Assembly (NCBI GenBank): GCA_034435055.1 | Contig: DAOTXS010000039.1 | Coordinates: 1-64,000, forward strand | DNA length: 64,000 bases | Source: DAOTXS01 sp034435055 | Lineage (GTDB): Bacteria; Chloroflexota; Anaerolineae; UBA4142 | Direction: 5' to 3' | Shown: positions 34,145 through 43,163 of the stretch, one piece after another | Layout of the letters: the number at the start of each line of letters is the position of its first letter | How positions within the stretch are numbered: the stretch's first letter is position 1 | Made by a program: the position numbers and the translations under genes | Notes under the pieces: model-generated | What the model saw: the letters and a program-made list of their open reading frames with translations, nothing else | Told to the model about the DNA's origin: nothing | Databases searched by the model: none

Positions 34145-35986
34145 AATGGGGGGATTGGATTCGACCGGAATTGGTGTCAATTCTTCCTGCGTCTCCGAGA
34201 CTTCGACCAACAACCACACTTGCGATGGATCGGTCTTGCGCCGCAGTCGCACCGGCTTGACTTCCAGCATATCGAATTCCTGTCCCAGCCGTTCGCGCGT
34301 GGTTACGTCGATGAACACGCCGCGTTCCGGTTTTTGCGCGATGCGTTCCGCCAGCCCGACGATTTCGCCGATGATCGTGTACTCCGCGCGCGGCGATGCG
34401 CCGATCCGCCCGGCGATAACAACGCCGGTTGCAATGCCCATACCGGTGCGGATGCACAATTCTTTCGGTTGCTGACGATTGAATTCGGCGATCTCGTGAC
34501 GCATTTCGATGGCGGCGCGCACTGCGCTGGGCGCGTGATCCGGCTGATCGATGAGAAAATTCCACGCGGCAAGAATCGCACTCCCGGTTTGTTTGACAAT
34601 CGAACCGTCGTAGCGAAAAACGGTGGCGACGATCAATTGGGCGTATTCGTCGAGCAAACGGACTAGCGCGTCTGCCGTCAGCGAACTGGCGAGCGGCTCC
34701 AGCTCGCTCAAATCGATGGCGAGCACCGATACTTCCCGGCGAACGCTTTGCAACGGCAACGCTTTCCCGTTCAGCCCATTTGCCATCTGCGTTGCCGCTT
34801 CGGGGGCAAGATACCTTTTCAAGAGGTGGGTCATAAAAGCGCGATGACGTTCTTCCGAAAAATATCGAAACGTCGTTGTACCGATCAACATCAGAATCAG
34901 CGCCAACGTTGGATAAAGCGGCTGAACGATCACCCCTTCACCGAATTTGGTAAACGCATAACCGACGTACGCCAGAAAATAGATAATCGTCAGCGCGAGT
35001 GCGGATAAAAAGCGCACGTGCGTCAGCGTGGCGCCGGCGGTGATGGCAAGCAAAAAGACAATGACGATTTCGGTGAGCAAATCTTGTTTCGCCAATGTTC
35101 GCTGGCTCAATAACGTTTCGATCAAATCGGCTTGCACGTGAATCGGTGTAACCGGCATCTCGCCGGCGAGGGGTGTCTGAAATTGCTCCGGGTTCCGCGT
35201 GCTCGTGATGCCAATCAAAACGATCTTGTCGCGCATCGCTGATGGCGGAATGTGTCCGCGCAGAATCGCGGCGGCGGAAAGAATTTGTTGCGATGTGCGG
35301 CGAAAGAAATTCAATTCCATTTGTCCGCGTTCGTTTACTTGCAAGCGTTGTTCGCCCAACCAAATGATTCTCGTTTCGATTTGCGGTTGGATGGGTTGGC
35401 GAGTGTATGCTTGCACCACAGCAAGGCCAAACGCAAAAAACGGTTTTTCGTTCGAGGTGATGAGGAGGGGAACCCGCCGCACAATTCCATCCGCGTCTGG
35501 CTCGACGAGTGTGTGAGCCAGCTGGGTGTTGGGGGTTTGCAAGGCAGTTGCCGGCGCAAGCGTCATTCCAAATTGCGGCGATCCATCGGTCTGACCCGAC
35601 CAGCCGATGGCATTCACGCCGATAATGGGTTGAACTACGCGCGGCGCGCGTGCCAGCGATTGTGCCAGTCGTGCATCATCTGCCGCTGAATCGACGAATA
35701 GCAAATCGAGTCCGATGACGCGCGGCGCGGCGGCGCTGATTGCATCGATCAATTGAGCGAGTGTGGCTCGCGCCCACGGCATCGCGCCGATTTCTGTGAT
35801 GCTGGCATCATCGATAGCGACGATGACAAGTTGTTCGGTTGAGGGATAAGGTTGGTAGAAAAAATCAGAGAGGCGGGTAGGCGCAAAACCGAGGACGCCG
35901 GTCACGATGAGCGCGAGCAAGGCAAAACCTACGCCCAATCCTAACACACTGCCAAATTGCAATCGATGATAAACGCGCGGATTCAC
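34121..35986 (-). CDS. CHASE2-adenylate/guanylate cyclase protein with degenerate cyclase site
   Basis: 621 aa. An N-terminal helix is followed by an extracytoplasmic CHASE2 sensor (FFYQPYPSTEQLVIVAIDD, then VIGLDLLFVDS and DKIVLIGITSTRNP), three membrane helices (about 315-385) and a class III cyclase domain (about 420-600). The first metal Asp is kept (D425, VLAIDLSELE). The second, normally K-x-x-G-D, is Ser469 (KQTGSAIL), and the transition-state Asn is Gly (IVGLAERI, Arg kept). Cyclase activity is therefore doubtful. The GTG at 35986 forms a GTGA overlap with the phosphatase gene, which is preferred to an ATG 39 bases upstream. Confidence 0.85.
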   Translation of the reverse strand: MNPRVYHRLQFGSVLGLGVGFALLALIVTGVLGFAPTRLSDFFYQPYPSTEQLVIVAIDDASITEIGAMPWARATLAQLIDAISAAAPRVIGLDLLFVDSAADDARLAQSLARAPRVVQPIIGVNAIGWSGQTDGSPQFGMTLAPATALQTPNTQLAHTLVEPDADGIVRRVPLLITSNEKPFFAFGLAVVQAYTRQPIQPQIETRIIWLGEQRLQVNERGQMELNFFRRTSQQILSAAAILRGHIPPSAMRDKIVLIGITSTRNPEQFQTPLAGEMPVTPIHVQADLIETLLSQRTLAKQDLLTEIVIVFLLAITAGATLTHVRFLSALALTIIYFLAYVGYAFTKFGEGVIVQPLYPTLALILMLIGTTTFRYFSEERHRAFMTHLLKRYLAPEAATQMANGLNGKALPLQSVRREVSVLAIDLSELEPLASSLTADALVRLLDEYAQLIVATVFRYDGSIVKQTGSAILAAWNFLIDQPDHAPSAVRAAIEMRHEIAEFNRQQPKELCIRTGMGIATGVVIAGRIGASPRAEYTIIGEIVGLAERIAQKPERGVFIDVTTRERLGQEFDMLEVKPVRLRRKTDPSQVWLLVEVSETQEELTPIPVESNPPIKNLPPKI

Positions 35987-36477
35987 GACATTGTATTTTG
36001 AGAATTGGTATTGTTCAATGCCCACATTTTGATCTTGGCATACCCGGCGTCGATCAAATCTTCCAACAAGCGCGCGGTGCTTTCATAATCTGCCGGCGCA
36101 CCGCCGTACGGATCGCTCACATCGAATCCCCGTCCTTTGAGTTCACTCATCAGGTGGAATTTTTTACGCTGATGGGGAAATTCTGCCGCCAACGCATCCA
36201 AGTGATTGCGCGTCATCACGATGACGACGGAGGCTTGTTCCATCAGCGCGGCGGTCACGTTTTGACCGCGATGCTGGGTCAAGTCGATGCCGCGCCGCGA
36301 CATTTCGGCGATCGCGTACCCGGTGGCGGGTTGATTTTCCAATGCCCAGGTTCCTGCCGACGCGGCAAAATATTGATCGTGCTCCCCTTCACGTTGCGCG
36401 CGCGCGTTGAACAGCGCCTGCGCCATCGGCGAGCGGCAGATGTTGCCGGTGCAAACAAACAAGATCAAGTGCGTCAT
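35983..36477 (-). CDS. low-molecular-weight protein-tyrosine phosphatase
   Basis: 164 aa. The P-loop CTGNICRSP has catalytic Cys9 and Arg15, and the general acid Asp122 is in SDPYGG. The length and order match the LMW-PTP family (Wzb, YwlE, PtpA). In glycan loci these enzymes dephosphorylate a tyrosine kinase, but no such kinase is in the window; protein-arginine phosphatase is another family option. It sits between a Lys-rich small protein gene and the CHASE2-cyclase gene, overlapping each by 4 bases, which points to one signalling operon. Confidence 0.92.
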   Translation of the reverse strand: MTHLILFVCTGNICRSPMAQALFNARAQREGEHDQYFAASAGTWALENQPATGYAIAEMSRRGIDLTQHRGQNVTAALMEQASVVIVMTRNHLDALAAEFPHQRKKFHLMSELKGRGFDVSDPYGGAPADYESTARLLEDLIDAGYAKIKMWALNNTNSQNTMS

Positions 36478-36803
36478 TGCTCTGAATCGAGCAGGAGATA
36501 TTCAAGTTCTTTAACGCGAATCACCTGATCATCGTCCAGCCCGCGTTCCATTTCTTGCGCAAGCAGATCGAGCAGTTCGTCGTCCAGCCGGTCAAATTCC
36601 GCCGGGCTGAGGCGCGGACGCCCCGTACCGTATAACTCGTAGCGTTCCAGATATTCGGTGTACTCTTCCGAGTAATTTTTCTTTTGAATAGCGGACGGTC
36701 GCCGCACCGCAATTTTTTTGGCGCCCGGTTTTTTGTGCGGTCGCTTGGAAACGATTTTACGAGCAGATGTTTTTTTCTTGGGCGATGGTTTAGCTTTGGG
36801 CAT
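36474..36803 (-). CDS. small Lys-rich protein of unknown function
   Basis: 109 aa from the ATG at 36803, which has GGAG 7 bases upstream; a longer in-frame start exists 33 bases before. The first 50 residues are a basic, Pro/Lys/Ala tail (MPKAKPSPKKKTSARKI) like that of histone H1-type or HU-extension sequences. The remainder is acidic and helical (SPAEFDRLDDELLDLLAQ). The charge split suggests a nucleic-acid or partner-binding tail, but no family is recognised. First gene of the operon with the phosphatase and cyclase. Confidence 0.7.
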   Translation of the reverse strand: MPKAKPSPKKKTSARKIVSKRPHKKPGAKKIAVRRPSAIQKKNYSEEYTEYLERYELYGTGRPRLSPAEFDRLDDELLDLLAQEMERGLDDDQVIRVKELEYLLLDSEQ

Positions 36804-36838
36804 CGCTGACTCCACAAGGCGAATGAATTGGCGCAATT

Positions 36839-36847
36839 ATTATACCA
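36839..36847 (-). promoter_or_regulatory. extended -10 promoter for the Lys-rich/phosphatase/cyclase operon
   Basis: On the minus strand TGGTATAAT reads as an extended -10 (TGnTATAAT), about 35 bases before the start at 36803. No good -35 hexamer is visible, as expected for this promoter type. Confidence 0.5.
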
Positions 36848-36881
36848 CACTTGCCAAGTAATGCGCGAGCGGCGTTTTCTG

Positions 36882-37979
36882 CTAACGGGTGGATTCTGCC
36901 AACACGTAAATTCCGCCCGCCACAAGTGAATGCCCACCCAGTACAATTGGAATTTGGGCGTCGCGCGCCGCGCGCGTGAATTCGCGAATCCACGCATCGG
37001 CGATGCGGTCAGGTTCGAGGAGATCAGAATAAAAGCGATCGGCGGGCGTCGGGCGCAAACGCCGATGCGCAAACAACACGCGCGAGTCGATTAAAGCGGC
37101 GTTGCCGAGTTGCGCGATTTCATCGACGAATCGGCGCGCGCCAATCTGGTCGATGTGCAAACCTAACAGCGAACGTACTTCGCCGCGCTCGTCGCGCCCG
37201 CTCGCGCGCATCCCGCGCTCTTCGCTGACGATGCGCCATTGACACCGCGTCGTCCGTTCGAGAAATTGCATCATCGTTGCGGAAACGCGCCCGGCGATGA
37301 ACAGCGTTTTTTGATTGTCGCGAAACAATGCGCGAATTTTTTCGAGCCGGGATGAATCGAGTGGGACGGCATTCAAAAATGTGCGCAGCGTTGCGCCGAT
37401 GCCGGGATGAAGCGCGATGGCAAGCAAATCGGTTGGCGTGTCGATGTCGAACTGCGTCGTCGCGTTCTTGTCGAGCGGGCTAACCGTTAGATGCGCGCGT
37501 TCGCCCAAACGATACGCGAGATCGTTATCGACCGGCGGCGGCTCGAATCGCATCACGGCATCGCCGGGCGTCCACGCGGCAAAGTCGGAAGAGAAAAAAT
37601 TGTTTGTGACGACAAGATTGTCTTCGATGAGAATTCGTTCGCACAGCGATTCCCAATCTTGGCGCGTCATCAACACACCGCTGCCTCCACCGATGTACAA
37701 CGGATGTGTGATGCGATATTTTTGGATGAGGCGAACGAGAACCTTGCCCCAATGAAAATCATCATCGGTGGCATCGGTTTCCACGCGCACGCCCAATCGG
37801 CGAACTTGTTCAGCGAATTCCGCGCTCGGTGTTGCAACGATGATTTCGCCGATGGTTTTCAACGCGCGCAATTTTTCCAACGTGTCGAGCGCGGCAGCAA
37901 CTTGGGCTTGCGCCACCCAATGTTCGACCGGGCTGGAGGCGATGGCTTTGATGAAGAGTAAAACGGTGACAGATTTCAA
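36882..37979 (-). CDS. unrecognised protein, possible nucleotidyltransferase-like N-terminal fold
   Basis: 365 aa, starting at TTG (no ATG or GTG fits the conserved-looking N-terminus). The first half alternates strands and helices: VTVLLFIKAIASSPVEHW, IGEIIVATPSAEFAEQVRRLG, HPLYIGGGSGVLMTRQDWE and TQFDIDTPTDLLAIAL. This resembles the NTP-transferase-like order of CofC/MobA proteins, but the N-terminal glycine loop is missing. The second half (LFIAGRVSATMMQFLERTT, SLLGLHIDQIGARRFVDEI, VLGGHSLVAGGIYVLAE) is probably a separate domain. No function is assigned. Confidence 0.65.
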   Translation of the reverse strand: MKSVTVLLFIKAIASSPVEHWVAQAQVAAALDTLEKLRALKTIGEIIVATPSAEFAEQVRRLGVRVETDATDDDFHWGKVLVRLIQKYRITHPLYIGGGSGVLMTRQDWESLCERILIEDNLVVTNNFFSSDFAAWTPGDAVMRFEPPPVDNDLAYRLGERAHLTVSPLDKNATTQFDIDTPTDLLAIALHPGIGATLRTFLNAVPLDSSRLEKIRALFRDNQKTLFIAGRVSATMMQFLERTTRCQWRIVSEERGMRASGRDERGEVRSLLGLHIDQIGARRFVDEIAQLGNAALIDSRVLFAHRRLRPTPADRFYSDLLEPDRIADAWIREFTRAARDAQIPIVLGGHSLVAGGIYVLAESTR

Positions 37980-38002
37980 TCGACCTTGACTCCAAAGAAA
38001 AT

Positions 38003-38030
38003 GGGGTTAGGGGACTGGTCCCCTAACCCC
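38003..38030 (-). terminator. terminator hairpin after hpf
   Basis: Perfect 12-bp stem, GGGGTTAGGGGA with TCCCCTAACCCC around loop CTGG. On the minus strand it is followed by ATTTTCTTT, 27 bases after the hpf stop. Confidence 0.75.
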
Positions 38031-38056
38031 TCTAATTGAATCGATGTTCAGTTGGG

Positions 38057-38605
38057 TTATGCGGTTTCGGGCACGATCAGCCCGTAGTTTCCATCGTTGC
38101 GGCGATACAGCACATTGATTTTGCCAGTCGTGCGATCGGCAAACAGGAAAAAGTTGTGTCCCAATAGTTCCATTTGTTCGATGGCTTCATCCTCCGTCAT
38201 CGGCGGGATGCGAAATCGTTTTTGACGTACGATGCGCGGCTCGCCGACGGTTTCGCTTGCCGGCGTTTCGCGCTCGGCAAAGCGCGTAGATTCGGTTTGA
38301 CCACGTCCGCGTTCGCGTTTGCTTTTGTAATGTTCAATTTGGCGGTGCAGTTTATCGACCACCACATCCACGGCGGCGGTAAAATCGGAAGAGCGTTCCT
38401 CGCCACGGAGAATTGTACCATTCGTGCGGAGGGTAACCTGCACGACTTGGCTTTGTTTGATATTCTTGGTTTTTTCCAATGCGAGTTCGACGCGCGCTTC
38501 GGTCAGCGACGGGAGATAGCGATCTAATTTGCCGACCTTTTTCTCGACATACTCTTTGAGCCAATCGGACACATCAAAGTTTTTGCCGCTTACAATCAGT
38601 TGCAT
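38057..38605 (-). CDS. hpf: ribosome hibernation promoting factor, long form
   Basis: 182 aa. The N-terminal HPF/RaiA domain (about 1-100: MQLIVSGKNFDVSDWLKEYV, KKVGKLDRYLP, EERSSDFTAAVDVVVDKLHRQI) binds the 30S decoding region. A charged linker (about 100-125) leads to the C-terminal dimerisation domain (about 128-182: VRQKRFRIPPMTEDEAIEQMELLGHNFF), which links two 70S into 100S ribosomes. SD AGAGGAG precedes the ATG. A stronger AAGGAGGTG sits 50 bases farther upstream with an ATG too close to it; a possible -10 (TATAGT) is at 38687-38692. Confidence 0.95.
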   Translation of the reverse strand: MQLIVSGKNFDVSDWLKEYVEKKVGKLDRYLPSLTEARVELALEKTKNIKQSQVVQVTLRTNGTILRGEERSSDFTAAVDVVVDKLHRQIEHYKSKRERGRGQTESTRFAERETPASETVGEPRIVRQKRFRIPPMTEDEAIEQMELLGHNFFLFADRTTGKINVLYRRNDGNYGLIVPETA

Positions 38606-38703
38606 GGCGCACTCCTCTGCTCGTCGAATTTTTGGTTCTAAACGTGCCGGGCGAATCTAGGCGCATCACCTCCTTACATTCGTCTGACTATAGTTTACTC
38701 CAT

Positions 38704-39408
38704 TTAACGCGAACGTGCAATAGCCAATCCCCACACGGATTTTGCGCCGCATTTTTGCAGTGCGACGCCGCAGGCGTCCATCGTTGCGCCGGTCGTGCAG
38801 ACATCGTCGATGAGCAGAACGCGTTGGTCTGCGACGCGCGGTTCGGCGGCGAATGCTTCGTGAACGTTCGTGCGCCGGTCGGCGGCATCCAATTCGACTT
38901 GCGGGCGCGTGTGGCGCGTGCGCGTCAACGCGTCGTGCCAGACCGGCAAGTTGTGGCGTTCGCCTAACGCGCGCGCGAGCAGAATCGATTGGTTGTAGCC
39001 GCGCGCGCGTTCGCGCTCGGGATGAAGTGGGACGGGGATCAAAACATCGACCGGGAGTGGAAAGGCAAAAAGGTACGCGCTCAACATTTCGCCGAGGGGT
39101 TGGGCAAGTTCAGGACGATGGTTGTATTTGAGAACGTGAATCGCGTGGCGCACGTTGCCTTCGAAAAATGCAACAGCGCGCGTGCCGTCGATTTGGAGCG
39201 GCAATTTTTTGCAGTATGGACAATCGCGGTGCCCCAATGGTCGTCCACAGCGATAGCAAATCGGCGGGAGAATTTTTTCGATGGCGTGTTGACAGGCGGA
39301 GCAAAACCATTCGCCGTTGCGTCGGCAAGTGACGCACCGGGGAGGAAAGAAGAGATCAAGCAATGCTTGGCGCAGTACGTTCGTTTGGCGCACGAACCGC
39401 GCGAGCAT
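38704..39408 (-). CDS. comF: ComF family phosphoribosyltransferase-like protein
   Basis: 234 aa. The N-terminal zinc-finger-like region has CVTCRRNGEWFCSAC and CYRCGRPLGHRDCPYC. The PRTase domain follows with VLIPVPLHPERERARGYNQS and the PRPP loop VLLIDDVCTTGAT near residue 195. ComF helps DNA uptake or processing during transformation in some bacteria. Last gene of the first Tad arm, 9 bases after the DUF192 gene; a link to pilus-driven DNA uptake is plausible but unproven. Confidence 0.9.
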   Translation of the reverse strand: MLARFVRQTNVLRQALLDLFFPPRCVTCRRNGEWFCSACQHAIEKILPPICYRCGRPLGHRDCPYCKKLPLQIDGTRAVAFFEGNVRHAIHVLKYNHRPELAQPLGEMLSAYLFAFPLPVDVLIPVPLHPERERARGYNQSILLARALGERHNLPVWHDALTRTRHTRPQVELDAADRRTNVHEAFAAEPRVADQRVLLIDDVCTTGATMDACGVALQKCGAKSVWGLAIARSR

Positions 39409-39417
39409 ATTCCTCCG

Positions 39418-39768
39418 CTATGGGGTGAAAGTTAGATCGATTTGATCGCCCAACGCCGTGCCGGTTTGAGCAATGATGCCGGCGGGCATCTCCAACACAT
39501 CGGCGGCGCGGGCAACGAAAGGGCTAAAGCGTAATGCGGGCATCGCCGGGATTAGATGGACCACTTGCCCGGTTTGATCGAGAAAAAGTACGTCGATTGG
39601 AAAACTCATTCCAATCGTGTGAATCGCTTTTTCGCCGCGTAAAAGTAATCCTTCGCCGGTTTTCAGCGGCGCGTGTCCCAATAATCCTCGCAGGCGCGTC
39701 CACGCTGAATCGGCAACCGCGCCGTTCTCGACCAAGGTGATGTTGCGGGTGCGGTTGAAGGCGCGCAT
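39418..39768 (-). CDS. DUF192 family protein
   Basis: 116 aa. ADSAWTRLRGLLGHAPLKTGEGLLL, AIHTIGMSFPIDVLFLD and VLEMPAGIIAQTGTALGDQI are the conserved blocks of the DUF192 family (PF02643). No signal peptide is seen, although many relatives have one. The start follows the tadC stop by one base, so it is part of the Tad operon; DUF192 genes are often next to tad genes, but their role is not known. Confidence 0.88.
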   Translation of the reverse strand: MRAFNRTRNITLVENGAVADSAWTRLRGLLGHAPLKTGEGLLLRGEKAIHTIGMSFPIDVLFLDQTGQVVHLIPAMPALRFSPFVARAADVLEMPAGIIAQTGTALGDQIDLTFTP

Positions 39769-39769
39769 T

Positions 39770-40699
39770 TTACTTGAAGGGACCGCCCGCGGTTGTAAAG
39801 ATCAGAACCGCCGGTCCCAGCAAGACGATGAGAATCGATGGGAAGATGAGAAAGACGAGCGGGAACATCATTTTGACCGGCGCTTGTGCTGCCAATTCTT
39901 CCGCGCGTTGCCGCCGCTTGACGCGCATTTGCTCCGATTGGATGCGCAGGACTTTGGCGAGACTGACGCCAAGTTGATCAGCTTGGATGACGGCGGCGAT
40001 GAAATTGGAAAGACTCGCAACGCCGGAACGGGTGGACATATCGCGCAACGCTTCGCGACGCAATTTGCCCAACCGCACTTCGGCGTTTGCGCGCGCAAAG
40101 GCGCGGCTTAATTCATTGTCCCATTTTTCTGCGACTTTGACCATCGCGGCATCCAAGCCCAAGCCGGCTTCAACGCTGATTGTCAAAAGATCGAGCGCGT
40201 CCGGCAGAGATTTTTCAATTTCGTGGCGGCGGGCGTTAATTCTTATCGTCAGCCAGAACATCGGCAAGTAATAACCCAGAACCGCGCCGATGGCAGTGAA
40301 CAAAACGGTTTGGGGGGCTGGGGTTTTGTTGACCAATGCGGTTACTAGGGCGAGGGTAGCCGTCATTAACGCCGCCAAACCGCGCACGCCCATAAAGTCT
40401 GAAACCGTCCAGTCGTTGGGATTGCCAGCCAGATCGAGTTTGTGGCGAATTTCTTCGACGTTACGTTGCGGTGTTACGCGGCTAGCCAGCGCCGCCAAAT
40501 TGCGAAGGGTGGGTAGAACAACGCGTTCGCTGAATGGCTGAGCCATTTCCATTTCTGTTAGTGTGCGTGGACGTGTGCCGTACGTTTGCAGGCGTTCCTG
40601 TTCCAGACTCGGCTTTGACGGCAGACTCAAACCGACGAACAAGAGGACGACACTCAAGCCCATAAGTATTGGCAGTAAAACGACCATCATTTGATCCAT
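39770..40699 (-). CDS. tadC: Tad pilus inner-membrane platform protein TadC
   Basis: 309 aa type II secretion F-domain protein. N-terminal and paired middle membrane segments flank a cytoplasmic domain; SLPDALDLLTISVEAGLGLDAAMVKVAEKW and LGVSLAKVLRIQSEQMRVKRRQRAEELAAQAPVKM-type sequence (about 240-285) is the hallmark of TadC/TadB. With TadB it forms the platform on which the TadA ATPase drives pilus assembly. Lies 36 bases after tadB. Confidence 0.9.
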   Translation of the reverse strand: MDQMMVVLLPILMGLSVVLLFVGLSLPSKPSLEQERLQTYGTRPRTLTEMEMAQPFSERVVLPTLRNLAALASRVTPQRNVEEIRHKLDLAGNPNDWTVSDFMGVRGLAALMTATLALVTALVNKTPAPQTVLFTAIGAVLGYYLPMFWLTIRINARRHEIEKSLPDALDLLTISVEAGLGLDAAMVKVAEKWDNELSRAFARANAEVRLGKLRREALRDMSTRSGVASLSNFIAAVIQADQLGVSLAKVLRIQSEQMRVKRRQRAEELAAQAPVKMMFPLVFLIFPSILIVLLGPAVLIFTTAGGPFK

Positions 40700-40735
40700 C
40701 GTAAACCCTCCGCAATCTCCACTCGACGATTGCAG

Positions 40736-41701
40736 TTAAACTTCGATTGCCGTAATGCGACGAATGGCGAAATAGCCCATCGTAACTGTCACGATGCCGA
40801 TAATGATCATCGTGATTCCGCACACATCCGTCCACATTCTTTCGAGATAACCGGGATTGATGATGTACATGAAAATCCCGAGGGCAATCGGCAAAAGCGC
40901 CACAACGTTGCCGGACAAACGCTGGCTAGCCGTCATGGCTTTGATTTGCCCCTTTATTCGGATACGCTCGCGGATGGTATGCGAAATGGTGTCCAGAATT
41001 TCGGAGAGGTTGCCGCCGACCTCGTGTTGAATACTGATCGCCGTGACGACCAGATCCAAATCTTCGCTCCGCACACGTTCCAACATATGTTGCAGAGCTT
41101 CTTCAATCGACAAGCCCAAGCCAATCTCCCGGACGACGCGCGAAAATTCAATCGACATCGGCGGCGGGAGTTCGCGGGAAACGGTTTCCATCGATTGCAG
41201 GAGACTGTACCCTGATCGCAGAGAGTTGGCAAGCAGAATCAATGTATCGCCGAGCTGATTGTTGAATGCCGTCAGGCGTCGCCCCATCATAATGTTCAAG
41301 TACAATCGCGGAAGATAAAAGCCGATAAGCCCGCCCAACAAAGCGATGAGAATGTTGCCGCGACCAATAAACAAACCGAGTGCCGCGCCGCCAGCAATCG
41401 ACAATAGATTAATGCCGATGAATTCGCTTGGCGTGAGTTTCAGATCGGCGCGACCCAGGTCGATTGCAAGTTGTTTCGAAGTTCCCAATTGCAAGCGTTT
41501 GCCGAAGAGACCGCGGTCGTTCTTCGGTTGATTGGTTTCTTCCGCCGCGGCTAGGACGCGCGTGGCATAGCGATCCAGCCGCGAGCCCACAGTGTCAGCC
41601 CGACCGGCGATAATTCGGTCGATGCCATAGATGAACAAGAAGACGGAAAGAAACGCCAATCCGCTGACCGCCATCACGATTTCAGTTGTCACTTCGAACA
41701 T
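40736..41701 (-). CDS. tadB: Tad pilus inner-membrane platform protein TadB
   Basis: 321 aa. It has one N-terminal helix, a linker, two helices near 115-150, the F domain (LGDTLILLANSLRSGYSLLQSM, EFSRVVREIGLGLSIEEAL, HEVGGNLSEILDTISHTIRERIRI) and two C-terminal helices. The paralogous partner of TadC. Lies between the ATPase gene (28 bases) and tadC in the usual order. Confidence 0.9.
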   Translation of the reverse strand: MFEVTTEIVMAVSGLAFLSVFLFIYGIDRIIAGRADTVGSRLDRYATRVLAAAEETNQPKNDRGLFGKRLQLGTSKQLAIDLGRADLKLTPSEFIGINLLSIAGGAALGLFIGRGNILIALLGGLIGFYLPRLYLNIMMGRRLTAFNNQLGDTLILLANSLRSGYSLLQSMETVSRELPPPMSIEFSRVVREIGLGLSIEEALQHMLERVRSEDLDLVVTAISIQHEVGGNLSEILDTISHTIRERIRIKGQIKAMTASQRLSGNVVALLPIALGIFMYIINPGYLERMWTDVCGITMIIIGIVTVTMGYFAIRRITAIEV

Positions 41702-41729
41702 GTGAATGACTCCTGTCTCTCATCGAGTA

Positions 41730-43130
41730 CTATTGGAACAACCGCGAATCGACGCCAAAGATTTGCGGCGGCAGGAAAATGTTCGCCGCTTCGACTTTTT
41801 CCATAAACTTGGGGCGAATGCCGGTGGGTTTGAGTTTGCCCAAGATTTTGCCATCCTTGACGCCCGCCTGCTCAAACTTGAAAATTTCTTGCGTAACGAT
41901 TATATCGCCTTCCATCCCTTGTACTTCAGTAACTTCGACAACCTTGCGCGTGCCATCGCGCATACGGGCAATCTGGATGATCAAATCGATTGCGCCGGCA
42001 ATCTGCTCACGGATGGCGCGCACGGGCAGATCGACGCCTGCCATCAACACCATCGTCTCGATACGATGAATTGCATCGCGCGGTGAGTTGGCGTGCACGG
42101 TCGTCATCGAACCTTCGTGCCCGGTGTTCATCGCTTGCAACATATCCAACGCTTCCCCGGCGCGGCACTCGCCGACGATGATGCGGTCGGGGCGCATACG
42201 CAGAGCATTGACCACAAGATCGCGCATCGTCACTTCGCCGCGTCCTTCGATGTTGGGGGGACGCGATTCCAAACTGATGACGTGTTCCTGCCGCAGTTGC
42301 AATTCCGCCGCGTTTTCGATAGTGAGGATGCGTTCACCGTCCGGGATAAAGCCGGACATGATGTTGAGGGTGGTGGTCTTGCCGGAGCCGGTGCCGCCAG
42401 AAATGACGATGTTCAGTTTGGCTTGCACGCACGCCTTGCAAAATTCGACAAACTCGGTGCTAAAGGTGCCGCGCTTGATCAAATCGTCCACCGTAAAAGG
42501 TTTTTTGGCGAACTTGCGGATGGTGATGGTGGGACCGACGAGCGAGAGTGGCGGAATGATAATGTTGACGCGCGAGCCATCCATCAAACGCGCATCGACG
42601 TATGGTTGACCTTCGTCCACGCGTCGTCCCAACGGCGAGACGATGCGGTCGATAATGCGCGAGACGTGTGCGTTGGTATCGAACGTGACCGGGACTTTTT
42701 CCACTTTGCCGTACCGTTCGATGTAAATGTTCTTCGGTCCATTGACCATGATTTCGTCGATGGTGGGGTCTTCGAGCAATTTTTCCAGCGGACCCAGCCC
42801 CAACACTTCGGACAGAATTTCTTCAAAGAGCCGAGCGCGTTCCGCGCGCGCAAGGACGACCTCTTCTTGCGTGAGAAAGGTGTTGAACATTTCCTCGATC
42901 GTGCGGCGCACTTGATCTTGCTTGGATAAATCGATTTTGGGATCAAGTTCCGCAACGATTTTTTGTTGCAACTTGGTTTTGAGTTCGTTGTATGAATCGT
43001 GCGGCGTCGCCGGCGCTTGCCGCCGCCGCAATTCATCGGGCGTCGGTGTGGCGGCTGGCGCGGTTGGCACGGCAGGTGCGCCGGGGGTTGGCGGTTGTCC
43101 CGCCTTTTCGATCCGTTTAAGTAATGACAT
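41730..43130 (-). CDS. cpaF: Tad pilus assembly ATPase TadA/CpaF
   Basis: 466 aa secretion ATPase. A Pro/Ala-rich N-terminal linker (about 10-40) precedes the N-terminal domain (ILSEVLGLGPLEKLLEDPTIDEIMVNG), then Walker A GGTGSGKT at about 245-252, the Asp box region around ILTIENAAELQL, and RMRPDRIIVGECRAGEALDMLQAM with a TGHEGSMTTVHANSPRDA His box. It hydrolyses ATP to polymerise the Flp pilin. Complete and in the expected place. Confidence 0.95.
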   Translation of the reverse strand: MSLLKRIEKAGQPPTPGAPAVPTAPAATPTPDELRRRQAPATPHDSYNELKTKLQQKIVAELDPKIDLSKQDQVRRTIEEMFNTFLTQEEVVLARAERARLFEEILSEVLGLGPLEKLLEDPTIDEIMVNGPKNIYIERYGKVEKVPVTFDTNAHVSRIIDRIVSPLGRRVDEGQPYVDARLMDGSRVNIIIPPLSLVGPTITIRKFAKKPFTVDDLIKRGTFSTEFVEFCKACVQAKLNIVISGGTGSGKTTTLNIMSGFIPDGERILTIENAAELQLRQEHVISLESRPPNIEGRGEVTMRDLVVNALRMRPDRIIVGECRAGEALDMLQAMNTGHEGSMTTVHANSPRDAIHRIETMVLMAGVDLPVRAIREQIAGAIDLIIQIARMRDGTRKVVEVTEVQGMEGDIIVTQEIFKFEQAGVKDGKILGKLKPTGIRPKFMEKVEAANIFLPPQIFGVDSRLFQ

Positions 43131-43163
43131 GTCTGACTCTCTTTCTATCGCGCAGACGTAACG

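Noticed and set aside
38606..38667. Leader peptide before hpf with a strong Shine-Dalgarno
   Set aside because: AAGGAGG is only two bases from the ATG, too close for efficient initiation; left as a note in the hpf entry.
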